Notes under the pieces: generated by a model
Seen by the model: the letters and a program-made list of their open reading frames with translations, nothing else
Told to the model about the DNA's origin: nothing
Databases searched by the model: none
Part shown: piece after piece, positions 11,452-22,471 of the stretch
How positions within the stretch are numbered: position 1 is the first letter of the stretch
How the letters are laid out: every line of letters begins with the position of its first letter
Program-made: the position numbers and the translations under genes
Assembly: GCA_949752735.1 (NCBI GenBank)
Contig: OX457052.1
Coordinates: 13,858,037 to 13,922,036, forward strand
Direction of reading: 5' to 3'
Source: Lumbricus terrestris
Lineage: Eukaryota > Annelida > Clitellata > Crassiclitellata > Lumbricidae
DNA: 64,000 nt

Positions 11452-11459
11452 TTACTTCC

Positions 11460-12007
11460 TTCCCTCCACCCTTGGCCCCACTTCACCGTTTGCTTATGAT
11501 GGCTGCGAACTTTGGGTGTTTTTGTAATTAGCTGCCACTCGAAGGTCAATGGTCGAGCGATCCAACAGGTGATCAGTAACTGGAATTTATATCACCAATT
11601 TTGCATCGCGTCACTGGTGACCCAGACAAATGTGCTTCTAGAAGCTTTTTGATTGATCGATTAGTTGAGCACTTAGCGATAGTGAAGGTTGTGTTCACTT
11701 AGGGTCCCCTGAGTGCAGGTGATACATTTCAGGTCCCCTATAGACGAGCGGTGAGCGAGCAGCGAGAGGTATCTAACTACCGGTAATACTAGCCGACTTG
11801 TTGCTGCCATTTCAGAGAGGATTAGTCGCCCACCTCCTTTATCCAGGCGTGGGACTGGCACTGGCAGAGTGCAACCAACCAGGGCTTTTTTAACGTGCAG
11901 TTGTACGCACAATGTGCAGTTCTAAACGGATTTGTGCTGTTGTAGAAGCACTTCTGTACAGCTAAAACTAGCAAAAAGGTCATTATCTGCCCAATTGGAA
12001 GCAATTT
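11460..12007. other. Stretch without recognisable gene
   Basis: Mixed composition. Short minus-strand frames near 11673-12034 have no recognised domain. Confidence 0.35.
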
Positions 12008-12870
12008 ACCATTCAAAATCAAAATCAAAATCATTTATTGATCCCACAATAAAACATAACAAACAGAAAATAATGCAAGACAATTTATATTTAACATTGT
12101 AATGTATTCAATACAGAACTTTGTAAGATAGAGAAGGGAGCAATAGGCCCTCCAGAAGGGACAAGTCCCGCTTAGTAGGGAGCCTATATACCATGAGTAG
12201 TTTAAGCAAGATGGTGGGGTATGATTAAATGGGGAAAGAACAGGCGCTATAGTAAAGTGCATAATAATTACTATACATTATTATCTCATGAATGTTAAAT
12301 GAAAGCATGTCTTAACTAAAGCTTAACTAAAGCTTAACTAATAAACAACGAAACTGGTATTAGGAGATGTAAGTTAGTGTGTGTGCACGTGCAAGGGTTT
12401 TAAAGTGGCTGAGGGATGTAACCAAGCGGATTTCTTTGGGTAAGCTGTTCCAATTAATAGGGCCCTGGACTCCAAGTGAAAACTTACGGACGTTAGTTCT
12501 AGCAAACACAGGTCTAAAATCATTACTGCTTCTGGTGCATATCAGCTGCGGTGCAGGATCAAAATAGGAAAAGAATGATGGTGGAAGGAGGTTATTAATA
12601 TATTTGTACATGAAGATGCAAGTTTGTAGAAATTTAATTTGGGTTATGTTTAGGAGTTTGTGTTCGAGGAATAACGGACTGGTGTGTGAATTTAGTGGAG
12701 ATTTAGTTAAGGATGGAAAAGGAAAGAAGGGGTTGTGCAGTTCTAAAAATTCCTTAAAAACAGCCCTGCAACCAGCAGTGGTGGAGGTTGCTGGCCTGCA
12801 GGTGTTAAGTGGATGTTTTATATGCTGGCCGTATGACCTCGACCCTGCTCGGTTTGCATGAATTTTATAA
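12008..12870 (-). pseudogene. 5'-truncated LINE: RT C-terminal region, 3' UTR and (TGATTT)n tail
   Basis: Minus-strand translation gives a continuous peptide from about 12775 to 12360 containing LEHKLLNITQIKFLQ, CIFMYKYINNLLP and, near the end, NWNSLPKEIR followed by LSHFKTLARAH, which is the closing pattern of L2/CR1-like reverse transcriptases. Only the part after the first Met (12611) is in an ATG-initiated frame. The 3' UTR contains an AGGGACAAGTCCC hairpin region and a TGATTTTGATTTTGATTT tail at about 12008-12034. It is non-functional because the endonuclease and the RT core are missing. Confidence 0.75.
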
Positions 12871-13008
12871 GATAGGCCTACAGTAAGTGTCAGTAACTCA
12901 TCACTGCAGTGTCAGCGAATTCATTTTCCTTAACGTCGAAATTTAATATTTATGAGAGCATGTGATCGTTCCTCTCCCTCGCTTTTTGATCTTTCTACTG
13001 ACATCTAT

Positions 13009-13720
13009 GCACTCGCTATGGCTCAGTTGGTTAGGAGTCTTACTTAGGAGATGCAGGTGCGGGATTATAGCACACCCTTCTTGAGGAGTAGCTCAGAAAT
13101 TTTCTGTCCACGCAATCTCTGAATAGCCTAATTGGCCATCGGGAATGATGCAATGCTGCAAGATTCCAATGCAGTTTTTAATCAAACAGCAAACTCTGAA
13201 TAATTGGCCATCCAGAATGCTGCAAGATTCCAATGCATTTTTAAATCAAACAGTCTTGTCTGTGTTTAGGTGATTTTTTAGAACACCGTGAGAAAATCGC
13301 AAGTAGCCTAGTGGGGCAGCAGCCACAGGATACCTAATAGCACACTCTTCTTGAGGAGCAACTCAGAAATTTTCTGGCCATGTAAAATCCGTCGAAATGG
13401 ACATCGAGAAAACTGTGATGCATTTTTAAATCAAGCAGACTGGCGTGGGTTGTTCTAGTTGATATTTAGAATGCCACCATAAAATCGTGAGTTGTGAAGC
13501 AGGGTATACCTGATACATGTAGCACACTCTTCTTGAGGAGCAGCTCAGAAATTTTCTGGCAGTGCAAACTCTGAGAAATTAACCATCGATTATGCTGCAA
13601 TACTCTAAGATTTAAATACATTTTTCAATCAAGCAAACTGGTAATTAATTAAATATGTAAACTGGTAATTGCTTTGGTTGATATTTAGAGCTTCGCCAGA
13701 AAATCACTTCAATAAATTTC
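13009..13720. repeat. Degenerate tandem repeat, unit about 180-270 bp
   Basis: The block AGCACAC(C/T)CTTCTTGAGGAG plus CTCAGAAATTTTCTG recurs at about 13069, 13339 and 13521. Each copy is followed by related CATCG...TGCTGCAA and TTTTTAATCAA segments. The leading edge (13021-13036) has a tRNA-like GGCTCAGTTGGTTAG, so the unit may derive from a SINE. Confidence 0.65.
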
Positions 13721-13769
13721 ATTTATTGTAGTGTGCTATTTAGGATGACGTTAAAATGGTTAAACAATG

Positions 13770-13935
13770 ACGTAAATTACTGAACTCTTGAAAGTATGGA
13801 GACAATGCATGGGATTTCAGATGATAATAGAACAATGAGAATAATCATGGACAATAAAGTAAATAAATAAGGTTACCTAAAAATATAAAAAAGTAAAAGA
13901 CGCACAAAATTTAAAAAAGGAAAAACCCTGGATTT
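13770..13935. repeat. Dispersed A-rich repeat shared with 48518-48665
   Basis: CTTGAAAGTATGGAGACAATG, AGTAAATAAATAAGGTTACC and the following AAAAAGTAAAAGACG resemble CTTGAGAGTACGG, AGTAAATAAATAAATAAAGT and AAAACGAAAAAAGAC at 48518-48665, in the same order. Confidence 0.55.
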
Positions 13936-13997
13936 TTCATGTATTATAAAAAACGAGAAACTTTTTTACAAGTATGGGTGGGCAGAAATCAAAACGA

Positions 13998-14148
13998 AAA
14001 CTTCTGCTCTGAGCCTCTGACCTCCCAGTTCATAACATGGCTCGATAATTACCTACTCCCGCCCCAGTTACCCCAAAAACTTCTGCTCTGACCTCCCAGT
14101 TCATAATATGGCTCACTAATTACTTACTCCCGCCCCAGCTACCCCACG
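13998..14148. repeat. Tandem duplication, unit about 80 bp
   Basis: AACTTCTGCTCTGA, CTCCCAGTTCATAA, ATGGCTC and TACTCCCGCCCCAG recur in order in two adjacent units. Confidence 0.85.
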
Positions 14149-14579
14149 GTCGGCCATAACAAGCAACCGCCATGGTGCACCCACTGTTTACCGTCCATGA
14201 AAACAACTAAAAATAGTATTAGTATCAGCTGAGTTGCATTAAACAGACATATAATTATGGTCGGTATAGAGTTCCCCTGGTGATGGGGAATGTTCATGTG
14301 TCATATTTAAAAGGATTAAATTAGATGCCATGGGAATGTCGCTACTAACGGAAAACAGTCTATTGTTTGGCGAGTGCTGAGTTTCCATTATTGCCCACAT
14401 CTATACAGTATTCCACCAGTATTCCACAGTCAGAAACTTGTTTGTGCCCATAGAAAGTTACCGATCTGTACCTTGTTTATGCTGTAAATTTTATAGTAAT
14501 TTCGGTCAATGCATGGAGCCTAGAGCTGTGCTGAATTTTTACATTTTCTTTAATATAATGTAACAAATTTCGTCAGTCA
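14149..14579. other. Stretch without recognisable gene
   Basis: Nothing recognised. Confidence 0.35.
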
Positions 14580-14587
14580 GGTATAGG

Positions 14588-15156
14588 CAAAGCTCGAGGG
14601 TACGCGTACCCTAAAATAGAATACGTTAAAATACGTACGTACCTTTCAAAAAATACAATACGCGTATGGTACGTACCATACACGAAAATTTTGTTTATGG
14701 CTTACTCGGCGACCCTTAGCCTACATGTACGTATACATGCAGTCGACAGTATTTGTCATTGAAATCGGTATTTCCGGTGGCGTAGCAGTAAATTTAGCTT
14801 AATAAATTCTTCTGTTATAATTTATTTAATGCAACTGTTCAACCTTTTCCTTGGAGTTGGACTTTTAAGTGCTGCAGCAGAACTAAGCCGACTAACTGAC
14901 ATTAATTAGTGCATTAAGTGCGATGTAGCCTATGCTGGATAGACATGGACCTACAATATAGCATTGCAGCAATTCACTACGCTGTATAATACTTGGTTGT
15001 GATTGTTTCCTTAAACTATATTGAACATTCTTATAATGAGCAATGACGAGGTTAACGTATTTTATTATTGTTTACGTACCCTAAAATAGGGTACGTTAAA
15101 ATACGTACGTACCTTTCACAAAATAGAATACGTACGGTACGTACCCTCGAGCTTTG
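14588..15156 (-). mobile_element. hAT-like non-autonomous element, copy A (internally deleted)
   Basis: Termini CAAAGCTCGAGGGTACG and its inverse, flanked by a perfect 8-bp duplication GGTATAGG (14580-14587 and 15157-15164). At 569 bp it is shorter than copy C (796 bp), so it has lost internal sequence. It runs opposite to copies B and C. No transposase. The 8-bp TSD and the CA(A/G)NG-type terminus are what is known for hAT transposons. Confidence 0.85.
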
Positions 15157-15164
15157 GGTATAGG

Positions 15165-15405
15165 TGATTGAAAGCCCCTGCAATGTTTCAATAGGACACA
15201 TATAGATTAGGTAAAGAATAGCATGGACTCTGGCTGACACGAAGCAGTTAAACATTACTGTTTTGACAGAGATTTGCAAGATTGCCTTAAACAGAATGAA
15301 ACAGGTGTGTTGAATTGGCAAGATCATTTCTGAAAACAAGAAAGAATAGCAGGCACAAACAATAACTTAATATTCGGTTATTGTTTGTGCCCGCTGTTCT
15401 ATTTA
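15165..15405. other. Unique spacer between hAT-like copies A and B
   Basis: No coding signal. It separates two copies of the same element lying in opposite orientation. Confidence 0.4.
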
Positions 15406-15413
15406 GTGATACC

Positions 15414-15960
15414 CAAAGCTCGAGGGTACGTACCGTACGTATTCTATTTTTTGAAAGGTACGTACGTATTTTAACGTACCCTATTTTAGGGTACGTAAAC
15501 AATAATAAAATACGCTAGCCTCGTCATTACTCATTATAAGAATGTTCAATTTAATTTAAGCAAACACTCACCACCCAGTATACGGCGTAGTAAATTGCTG
15601 CAATGTTATATTGTAGGTCTATGTTTATCCAGCATACATTGCACTTAATGCACTAATGTCAGTCAGTCAGTCGTCTCAGTTCTGCTGCAGCACTTCAACG
15701 ATGTGTTCTTATGCGATTGCTTGATCCAACCCAGAACTGCTTGTCGAAAAAATTGCATTCAATCAAATAATATTATTGTTGTTCGCATTTTTCAAAACTT
15801 TCACACGTGCGTCTATTCCTTCTCACGTTCTCTGGGTATCGCTGACTGATGCGTAGGCTATATAGATATACTGCAACTTTCGAGTTACACCAATTTGCAA
15901 ACCAGCGACGTGCACTTAGCTCTCATCAGAAATACAGTACAGTTTGCATTAAATTAATAT
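15414..15960 (+). mobile_element. hAT-like non-autonomous element, copy B, left part
   Basis: Begins CAAAGCTCGAGGGTACG after the duplicated target GTGATACC (15406-15413). Sequence order matches copy C until 15960, where the LTR retrotransposon begins. The remainder resumes at 32795. Confidence 0.9.
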
Positions 15961-18900
15961 TGTAACGCTCGTCGGTCCGCTCGACGGCAACACGGTGCCT
16001 TGCCTCGTAATCTGACCCATCGGTCATATCCTCTACTCGCATCTGTGCCACTGGAGAAGAACGTCTCGGCAAAGAGGCTCGGAACAAGGTGTATAGCTCT
16101 GTAGCGTCGGATCCTGATGCTGCCCCGCCCGCGGCCACCTTGGGGGTAACATCCCGAGCTCCAGGATGGCCAATCCTCGAAACAGGGTTCACTCTTCGGG
16201 CAGAGGTCCCTCGCTTAGAGCTCCTTTTCACGGCTGCCAACTTCGCCTTCTCCTCCGCATGATCTGTTCTCTTCCGCACCATGCTACATCGAGCCCCCGA
16301 CGCGCCGTCACTTCTAACAGGTAATACCTGGCGCTGCCATGAGGTCGGCCACAGAAGGCGACACCAACTCCACTCTAGGGGATTCAACCCTATTCTGTAC
16401 TGAGACACTACCATTGTCCTTTGTCCGCAACAGGACAGTCAAATTCTTCGTATATGTTTTTCTGGTACCAGGCCTTAAGGGAGACCACCCGTATAGTTCG
16501 CTGGGAAGCGAAACTATTTCACAATTCGCGCAACAGCGAAGTTAACCGTAACCAGGAATACGGCGCTTGCCAGGCGCTTGCGTACTTGTTTCTCGCTCAA
16601 CTCTGCGCTATCCCACAAGAAAGGCGCACACTCGTACTCGGGACTGTCGACTCTTTCGCCGCAACAGGCGCCAACGGTAACTGACTTTTGTATCGCTTCT
16701 GACCCGCGATTACTGTCCACAGACCAGCATCGCTCCCGTATAGGGGGCTTAAAAATTGGCTAAGGGATACACAACTTCCTTAACTAAATTAACTTATGAC
16801 TTATGGAACCGGGACACGCTGCGTAAATTACAGGGAGCGGTTAGGGCAGCTTTGTTTAACCCTAACTTTGCGACTACGAATTCCTCGACCGGGCGGGGAA
16901 AACCGTAGTTTCGGCGAAGTAAAGCTTGTCGAGCCTTCACCGTTTGATCCACCAAGGATACTCTCTCACAGGCGTTACAGTCACGGTCGTCTTGGTGTGC
17001 TGAGTCGATCGACACCAAGATCAACGGAATCGTACAAGAACTCACAAAGATACGTAACACAAGGGAAATACACGGGCGACGGCCAAAGAATCGCTTTCCG
17101 AAGCCCTTCCCAAGGAATAGGTAACACACTCGCACGTATACAAGATAGAACTCGGCGTGACGTTCAATCTGACACCAACTTTTCGTTAATCGCACAACAA
17201 CTCACAAAGTTACACTCACTCGACCAATCGTGGCCGGTATCTACCTTGGACTTCAACCAACGCTGATCAACGGCGGCTGATATAGCCAAGCGATCGTATC
17301 AACGGCTCTGCTACTAGCCGATTCAAAGACCAGAGGTGAAAGGAAAGATATTCGGTAGTCAAAGAATATCGCAATACACTCGCAGACCTAGGGCACTGCG
17401 CGTTGCCCACACAGACCTGTCGGCTGCGGTCGCTCGCTTGGCCGCGGCGCCGCGTCACCGAACTCTACGGGAAAAGAACGGGGAAAACTCTTTGCGAGCT
17501 CCTACCGTCGAAACCCTTCCAGTTATCGCTTAACTCTCTTCCGACGAACTTGTCCCACTCAACGAGACGCACAATCTGACACCAAGATTGCAAGGATCGG
17601 GTAACAATTGACAAAGTTTTCCGGTAACCTTCGACCTCTCTCGCGGTCGCTCGGTCTTGCGTTGCTGGCCTGTACTCGCTAGGCGAAGGCCGGGGGAAAA
17701 CAAGTTTGCGCGCTTCTACCGTTGAAACCGTAACCGTCACTGACTAACTTTTCACAGGTAAAGTATTCTCCTCGTCGAGACGAACAATAGGACACCAAGA
17801 TTGAACGAATCGGACGACAGATGGCAAAGCCGCTGAAAGCGCGGCCGGTCTTCGCGGCCTAGGCGAAAGACTGGAGAAATCGGCTAAGTCCCTTTCACGC
17901 GCGAGGCGCTCTCTCTCTAGACTATACCGGGGAAACCGTAACAGCTACAGACAAACCCTTAACAGGAGATGTCTTCTACTCGTCGAGATGAACTAGATTG
18001 TCGCTTAGTTCAAAACGATCGGACCATAGGATACGAAGTTATTCAGTGCGCAACTACTTCGTCCGGGCGACCGCTGGGATAGCACGCGAACAGAACAGCA
18101 ACGCACTTTCGCCACTCTCAAGGCAAATTCACTTATTCGGCTCTAACTCTCGAACGGGACGAGCTAGACCGGTTTTCTCGACACTTTCACGGCAAATCGT
18201 ATGCGCTGCACGATCCGATGCAGGTTTCAAGACGATCAGGTAAGTTTTCACCGAGTACGGCACTCACGGTCACTAGGACCTGGAGTCGATGTCGCTTCGG
18301 CCAGGGATCGGTACAGCTCCCGAAGGGACGTACTTCACCCAAGTTTTCGATTGGTAGTATTCTGCTTCGGTATTTCACTCAACACTGACGTAGTCAACGG
18401 CAATGGGTTTTACACGATCCGCCGAGGCAGAATGTGCGCCGCCCGAAGACTCGTTGCCGGCGGTCGGCCACGCGGGGAATAGAAGGCGCGACGAACTTTG
18501 AGCCCTCAATCCAACGCGCGGTCCGAGGCAAACCAACAACCAACGAAACCGGTGTATTGTTTTCAAGGTGCCACTAAATCCGAATCAAAGTTCACAGCCA
18601 AGCTGGAATGACGAAAGATACACTAAGCGCACGAGGCGTCGATCGTCCGGGCAGCGCCCGCGACACTGAATGACGGCACGTCCGGGGCGGACGGTGTCCA
18701 AGCAAGACGGTGTGGAAGCTTTCAATGCAGTCACCAACACCGCTTTCCGATCGTAGGCCGAAAGGTAACCAGTATTCTTCTCCGGACCGTAGAGCCGAAG
18801 CGTCTCTGTAGTTTGGCGGGTTTCACCCTAACCCGTATATTTCAAAATTAACCGCACAGGCGGCGAGGCGCTCGCTGGCGTGGCCGAGGTCCGTAGGGGG

Positions 18901-20220
18901 CTGAGTCCTACGAGACCGGGCCCGTCGCTCAGCGGCAGATGCTGGACCAGAGTGTATACGCTATATTATATGGGTTATCCGATGGACACCAACGAGGAGT
19001 CGTAGGTCTGATAACCGCAACGGTCCGAATGCTGCGCTCTCCTGGCGCGGTGGTTAACTCGGTCGAGGCCTTACCGTTCACCGACGGTTGCGCGCTCGAT
19101 GGAAAAGTGAATTGTCGCACGAGGAAAGAAATGGTTACTGCACGAGGCAATACTTGTCTTTTCCCTCCACTGAGGATTCGCGCACTAACGAGTTTTACGA
19201 GTGACAATACTTTCCCGGTATGATGCTGACGGGCTCGTGGCGGACAAGGGGCCGAGGCTTGTACGACGCCGGAGCCTCGATCAGGGCGGTAAAACTGCTT
19301 TATTTTACGTTACAAGCACTCAACGTCTTCGTCAAACCAATACCGCTGGATATGACAGTCAGTAAAACTCCTCCAACAGTCAGAAAACACGGCGCTGTAC
19401 GCCAGGAGACAATTGCAAGTAAGACGGGATGAGCCACCACCAACTCTCCCTGGTGCGTCGAAGCGGGGCGATGCCCAGTCGGCCGCCGTTCGATCGTCAC
19501 CGCAGGTAACGTATAACCTTCGCGTGTGCGAATTCGATCCGGACACAATATTTCTCGTCAAATTCACCAGAAAGCGTTTGGACACCAACAAACCAACGTA
19601 GCAATGTCAATTCAACGTGCCGGGACTGCGTGGAGAGCAATGAAACGAACAGAGTTAATATTCATTGCCCATGGAGTAATCGCCATTACTCCACATATAT
19701 AGCAGAGCACCGTGTGGCAGGCTTTATTCCACCGGAATATCACTGTTTTAGCACGATTTTTCAGCATGTGAAAAATCTTGGATATTTCGCCAAAAATCCA
19801 TTTATTGTCGGATCGTCACCGGGTTTCTTTCTATCGCTTCCCAAACGACTTCTACGTAACCTACGCCCTAAATTAAGATTATTGGACGGCCAGAAAATTA
19901 TTTATTCTACGGGTACTAAAATACCTAAGAGCATTCCATAGCGATTTGGCTATAAATGCCTCATCTTCACTCTCGCCTGCTTCCAGCTGTGTTCCACAGG
20001 CATTAACTAACGGTCGCGCTTTATAGCGCAGTGGTCGCGCTCTAATAGCGCATATTTCCGTAGCGCATTTCTGCTAGGGGGAATTACGCCTTACCTATAA
20101 GTGGCTCTAACTACACGGTTGGACTGCTTTAGGAGCGTCACCGTGGCTCCTGCCTGTCTCCAGCTTCAGTTTGACAAGGCCGCCGGTCGGAGTTTATCGT
20201 CTTGTGGCTGAAACGCCACA
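15961..20220 (-). repeat. 3' LTR of the Ty3/gypsy element (4260 bp)
   Basis: On the plus strand it starts TGTAACGCTCG and ends GAAACGCCACA. By eye it matches the 5' LTR over its whole length except for C/G at 19559 (versus 32133) and two extra bases near 16100 (versus 28676/28677). Open frames that appear in both copies at the same offset, such as 16796-17266 and 29370-29840, are incidental, with no recognised domain. Internal structure includes seven GACACCAA octamers, degenerate repeats of about 212 bp, and a paired GGTCGCGCT...TAGCGCA motif at 20012-20052. Confidence 0.95.
19673..19702 (-). promoter_or_regulatory. Candidate TATA box and hairpin in the LTR (3' copy)
   Basis: In sense orientation CTATATATGTGG is followed at once by a perfect 8-bp-stem, 4-nt-loop hairpin (GGAGTAAT/ATTACTCC). 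The same arrangement is at 32247-32276 in the 5' LTR, where it would matter for transcription. AATAAA-type signals lie on the same strand upstream and downstream (for example plus-strand TTTATT near 19301 and 19718). Assignment as promoter is inference. Confidence 0.3.
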
Positions 20221-20234
20221 CTCTCCTCCTCTCC
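20221..20234 (-). other. Polypurine tract of the Ty3/gypsy element
   Basis: The sense strand reads GGAGAGGAGGAGAG immediately before the 3' LTR. This position and composition are what plus-strand DNA priming requires. Confidence 0.9.
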
Positions 20235-20639
20235 GGCTGATGCGGAGCATCGGGGTCAACTAATCTACGATCTCTTCACGAGATATTTACCCTCCCGTCC
20301 CCGGGACTTATCTACCTAGATTTAAGCCCCTCGGAGGAAAACACTAACACGCTGTCCTCCGATCAAGACAACATTCACATACAAAGTCATAACAATTCCA
20401 GCAAAGTTTCAATGTTATGCAATGTATCAATTCCAGGCGTTATTCGATACGTAGATCCGCCTTCTTCTTCCGGTCAACACCGCAATCTCTCATACTCCAG
20501 CCGATCCAGCTTCAGTTCCTCGGCTTCACCTACAACGCAAAACAGTCACACCAGTAATTTCTCACGCAGGGCCCTAGCTTAAGGAGTTTGTCCAACACCA
20601 AAAGTCGAGTTCCCTTAAATTACTTATACCAGCTCCACC

Positions 20640-21235
20640 AAGGAGTCCACCATTAATGGTACTACAGTTCTCTCTCACCGGTAGGGTCTGTGCTACCAAA
20701 AGTCTGGCTCACCCAAATCTATGTGATCAAGGCGTTGTCGAGATGCCGAGATCAGAAGTGGGGCCATGTTTACCACGGTCTGCTACCGCCAACTTCTACA
20801 CGACCAAGGTGCTGCGTGCCACCAGAGTCAGAAGTGGAGTATCCTTTCACCTCTCGTCGTTTCACTTCACTATTCTCTGTCTCTCGCGGTAGGGTCTGCA
20901 CTACCGAATTTCCACGACCACCAAATCTATCGACCGAGGTGCTGCGAGCCACCAGAGTCAGAAGTGGGGTTATTACGTTCACACTCATTCACCGTCAGAT
21001 CCACCTCGTTCCCCTCACTTTTACGCGGTCAGAGCGTTGACGAGACGCCGAGGCCAGAAGTGGAGTACTCCGTTTTCACCGTCAATTCCTTTTTCCGTTC
21101 CCCTCATCTCCGTGCGGTCAGGGCGCCGTTGAGACGTCCAGACCAGAAATGGGGTACTCCGTTCTCCGTCGTTCCTTTCGCCACCCAGCGATCTAGGCGC
21201 TGGGAGCTACCAGATCAGAAGTGGGGTATATAGTA
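20640..21235 (-). repeat. Six degenerate repeats with a PBS-complementary core
   Basis: Units of 72-130 bp each end (plus strand) in a CAGAAGTGGGGT-like core at 20753, 20829, 20959, 21055, 21144 and 21216. The copies at 20959 and 21216 are exact and the others have one mismatch. Most are preceded by (A)CCAGA(G/T)T. In sense RNA the core reads ACCCCACUUCUG, complementary to 12 nt of the primer binding site. There is no open frame across the region. Confidence 0.8.
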
Positions 21236-22471
21236 ACTTAAAACAACACGTGCAGTTGCACGCGCTTAGGACCTAATACGAATACATAGGCCAACCAAAA
21301 CGTTCAAGGACCGAACCTACGATAGCAACAGTTTGTCCGTTCCAGCAGCTTCCCTTGTGTCCTCGGAACCACAAGTCAAATGAAACGCTCCCTAGCACAG
21401 TGGCGTTTCATATACGGATTCATCAAAAGGTACATAACCATTGTCGACCCGACAATTTCAGTAATCTTCGCATTACGCGAACCAACGATCTGTGTCCACT
21501 GTATCTTTCCGTGCCGTTCATCGACGCTACGCGCCGGCTTCAGGATCAGAGATTTCACACGCGACAAAAGCACTTCAACCTAGGGTTTGATTAGAGTGCA
21601 AGGAACCGTAAAGACAGTTATAGAGTGGTACCACTGAAACACTTACCCAGGTACACGGACGATTACTCCAATCCGTTACCACACGAGAATCCGCAACCAA
21701 GCACTGACTGGCATTTACGGCGCAAGACCTCAACACACAGGAAAGCTTGACTTAAGACCCCGCCCGACGTTACCTACGTCCGTCAGCTAGGCAGGTGCAA
21801 GACGATCCCAACTACCACCGGACATTCTCCCCAAGCACTACCTGGCATTTACGGTACGAGAATTCCACGCCACTCTACTGGTATCTAGCCTCGCCTCCTA
21901 GACTACCAACCTCAGGAGCCCCTCTGTCTCAAGACCTAGGCTCCACCTAACCCGTAGGCTAGGGGACATTAAGAAGAGAAAAGTCGCCACACTATCTCTT
22001 CACCTGGGATGTCCGTCCATCCCATCACCTACCATTAAAAGAAACAGGTGATCAAAACGTAAAGTGACTCAGACTTTGAGCCTTCAGGCAAACCGCACTG
22101 AAAGTCCCACCGTGATCAGCGGTCAGCAGATTCAAAAGAACTCAACGAAACTTCACCAGTCTCAGGAAACAACCGCCATTACGCGAAGATAAGAAACGCC
22201 GAGAGCGCATCTCTCATCTTCTGTGTACCACTGAAATGACAGGCGTAGAACTGAAAAGATGTCATCAAAAGGAAACCAAGTACGCTGTCCACCGACAGAT
22301 TCACAAACCACCGCAATTAAGCGGTGTAGAGACCCAGTTCGCGTCTCTCGCACCACCTGGCCCACACTTGTTGCCAGAACGAAAAGGGATATCATCAAAA
22401 AGTAACCGAGGCACTCACATTCTCAAATCCACCGCAATTAAGCGGCGGGTCACTCACCGCTAGCTCTCAAG
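21236..22471 (-). other. Non-coding region between pol and the PBS-like repeats
   Basis: No envelope or other frame on the sense strand exceeds about 80 codons. It contains a local tandem duplication near 22255-22445, each copy holding an ACCGCAATTAAGCGG hairpin, and a repeated TGGCATTTACGG at about 21711 and 21842. Its role is unknown. Confidence 0.6.

Noticed and set aside
16796..17266. 156-codon plus-strand frame and the facing 133-codon minus frame in the LTR (also at 29370-29840)
   Set aside because: Duplicated only because they lie in the LTRs; no domain, and the two frames overlap in opposite directions.
20221..22471. Envelope gene of the LTR element
   Set aside because: No sense-strand frame of useful length and no signal peptide or membrane segment; the space holds repeats.
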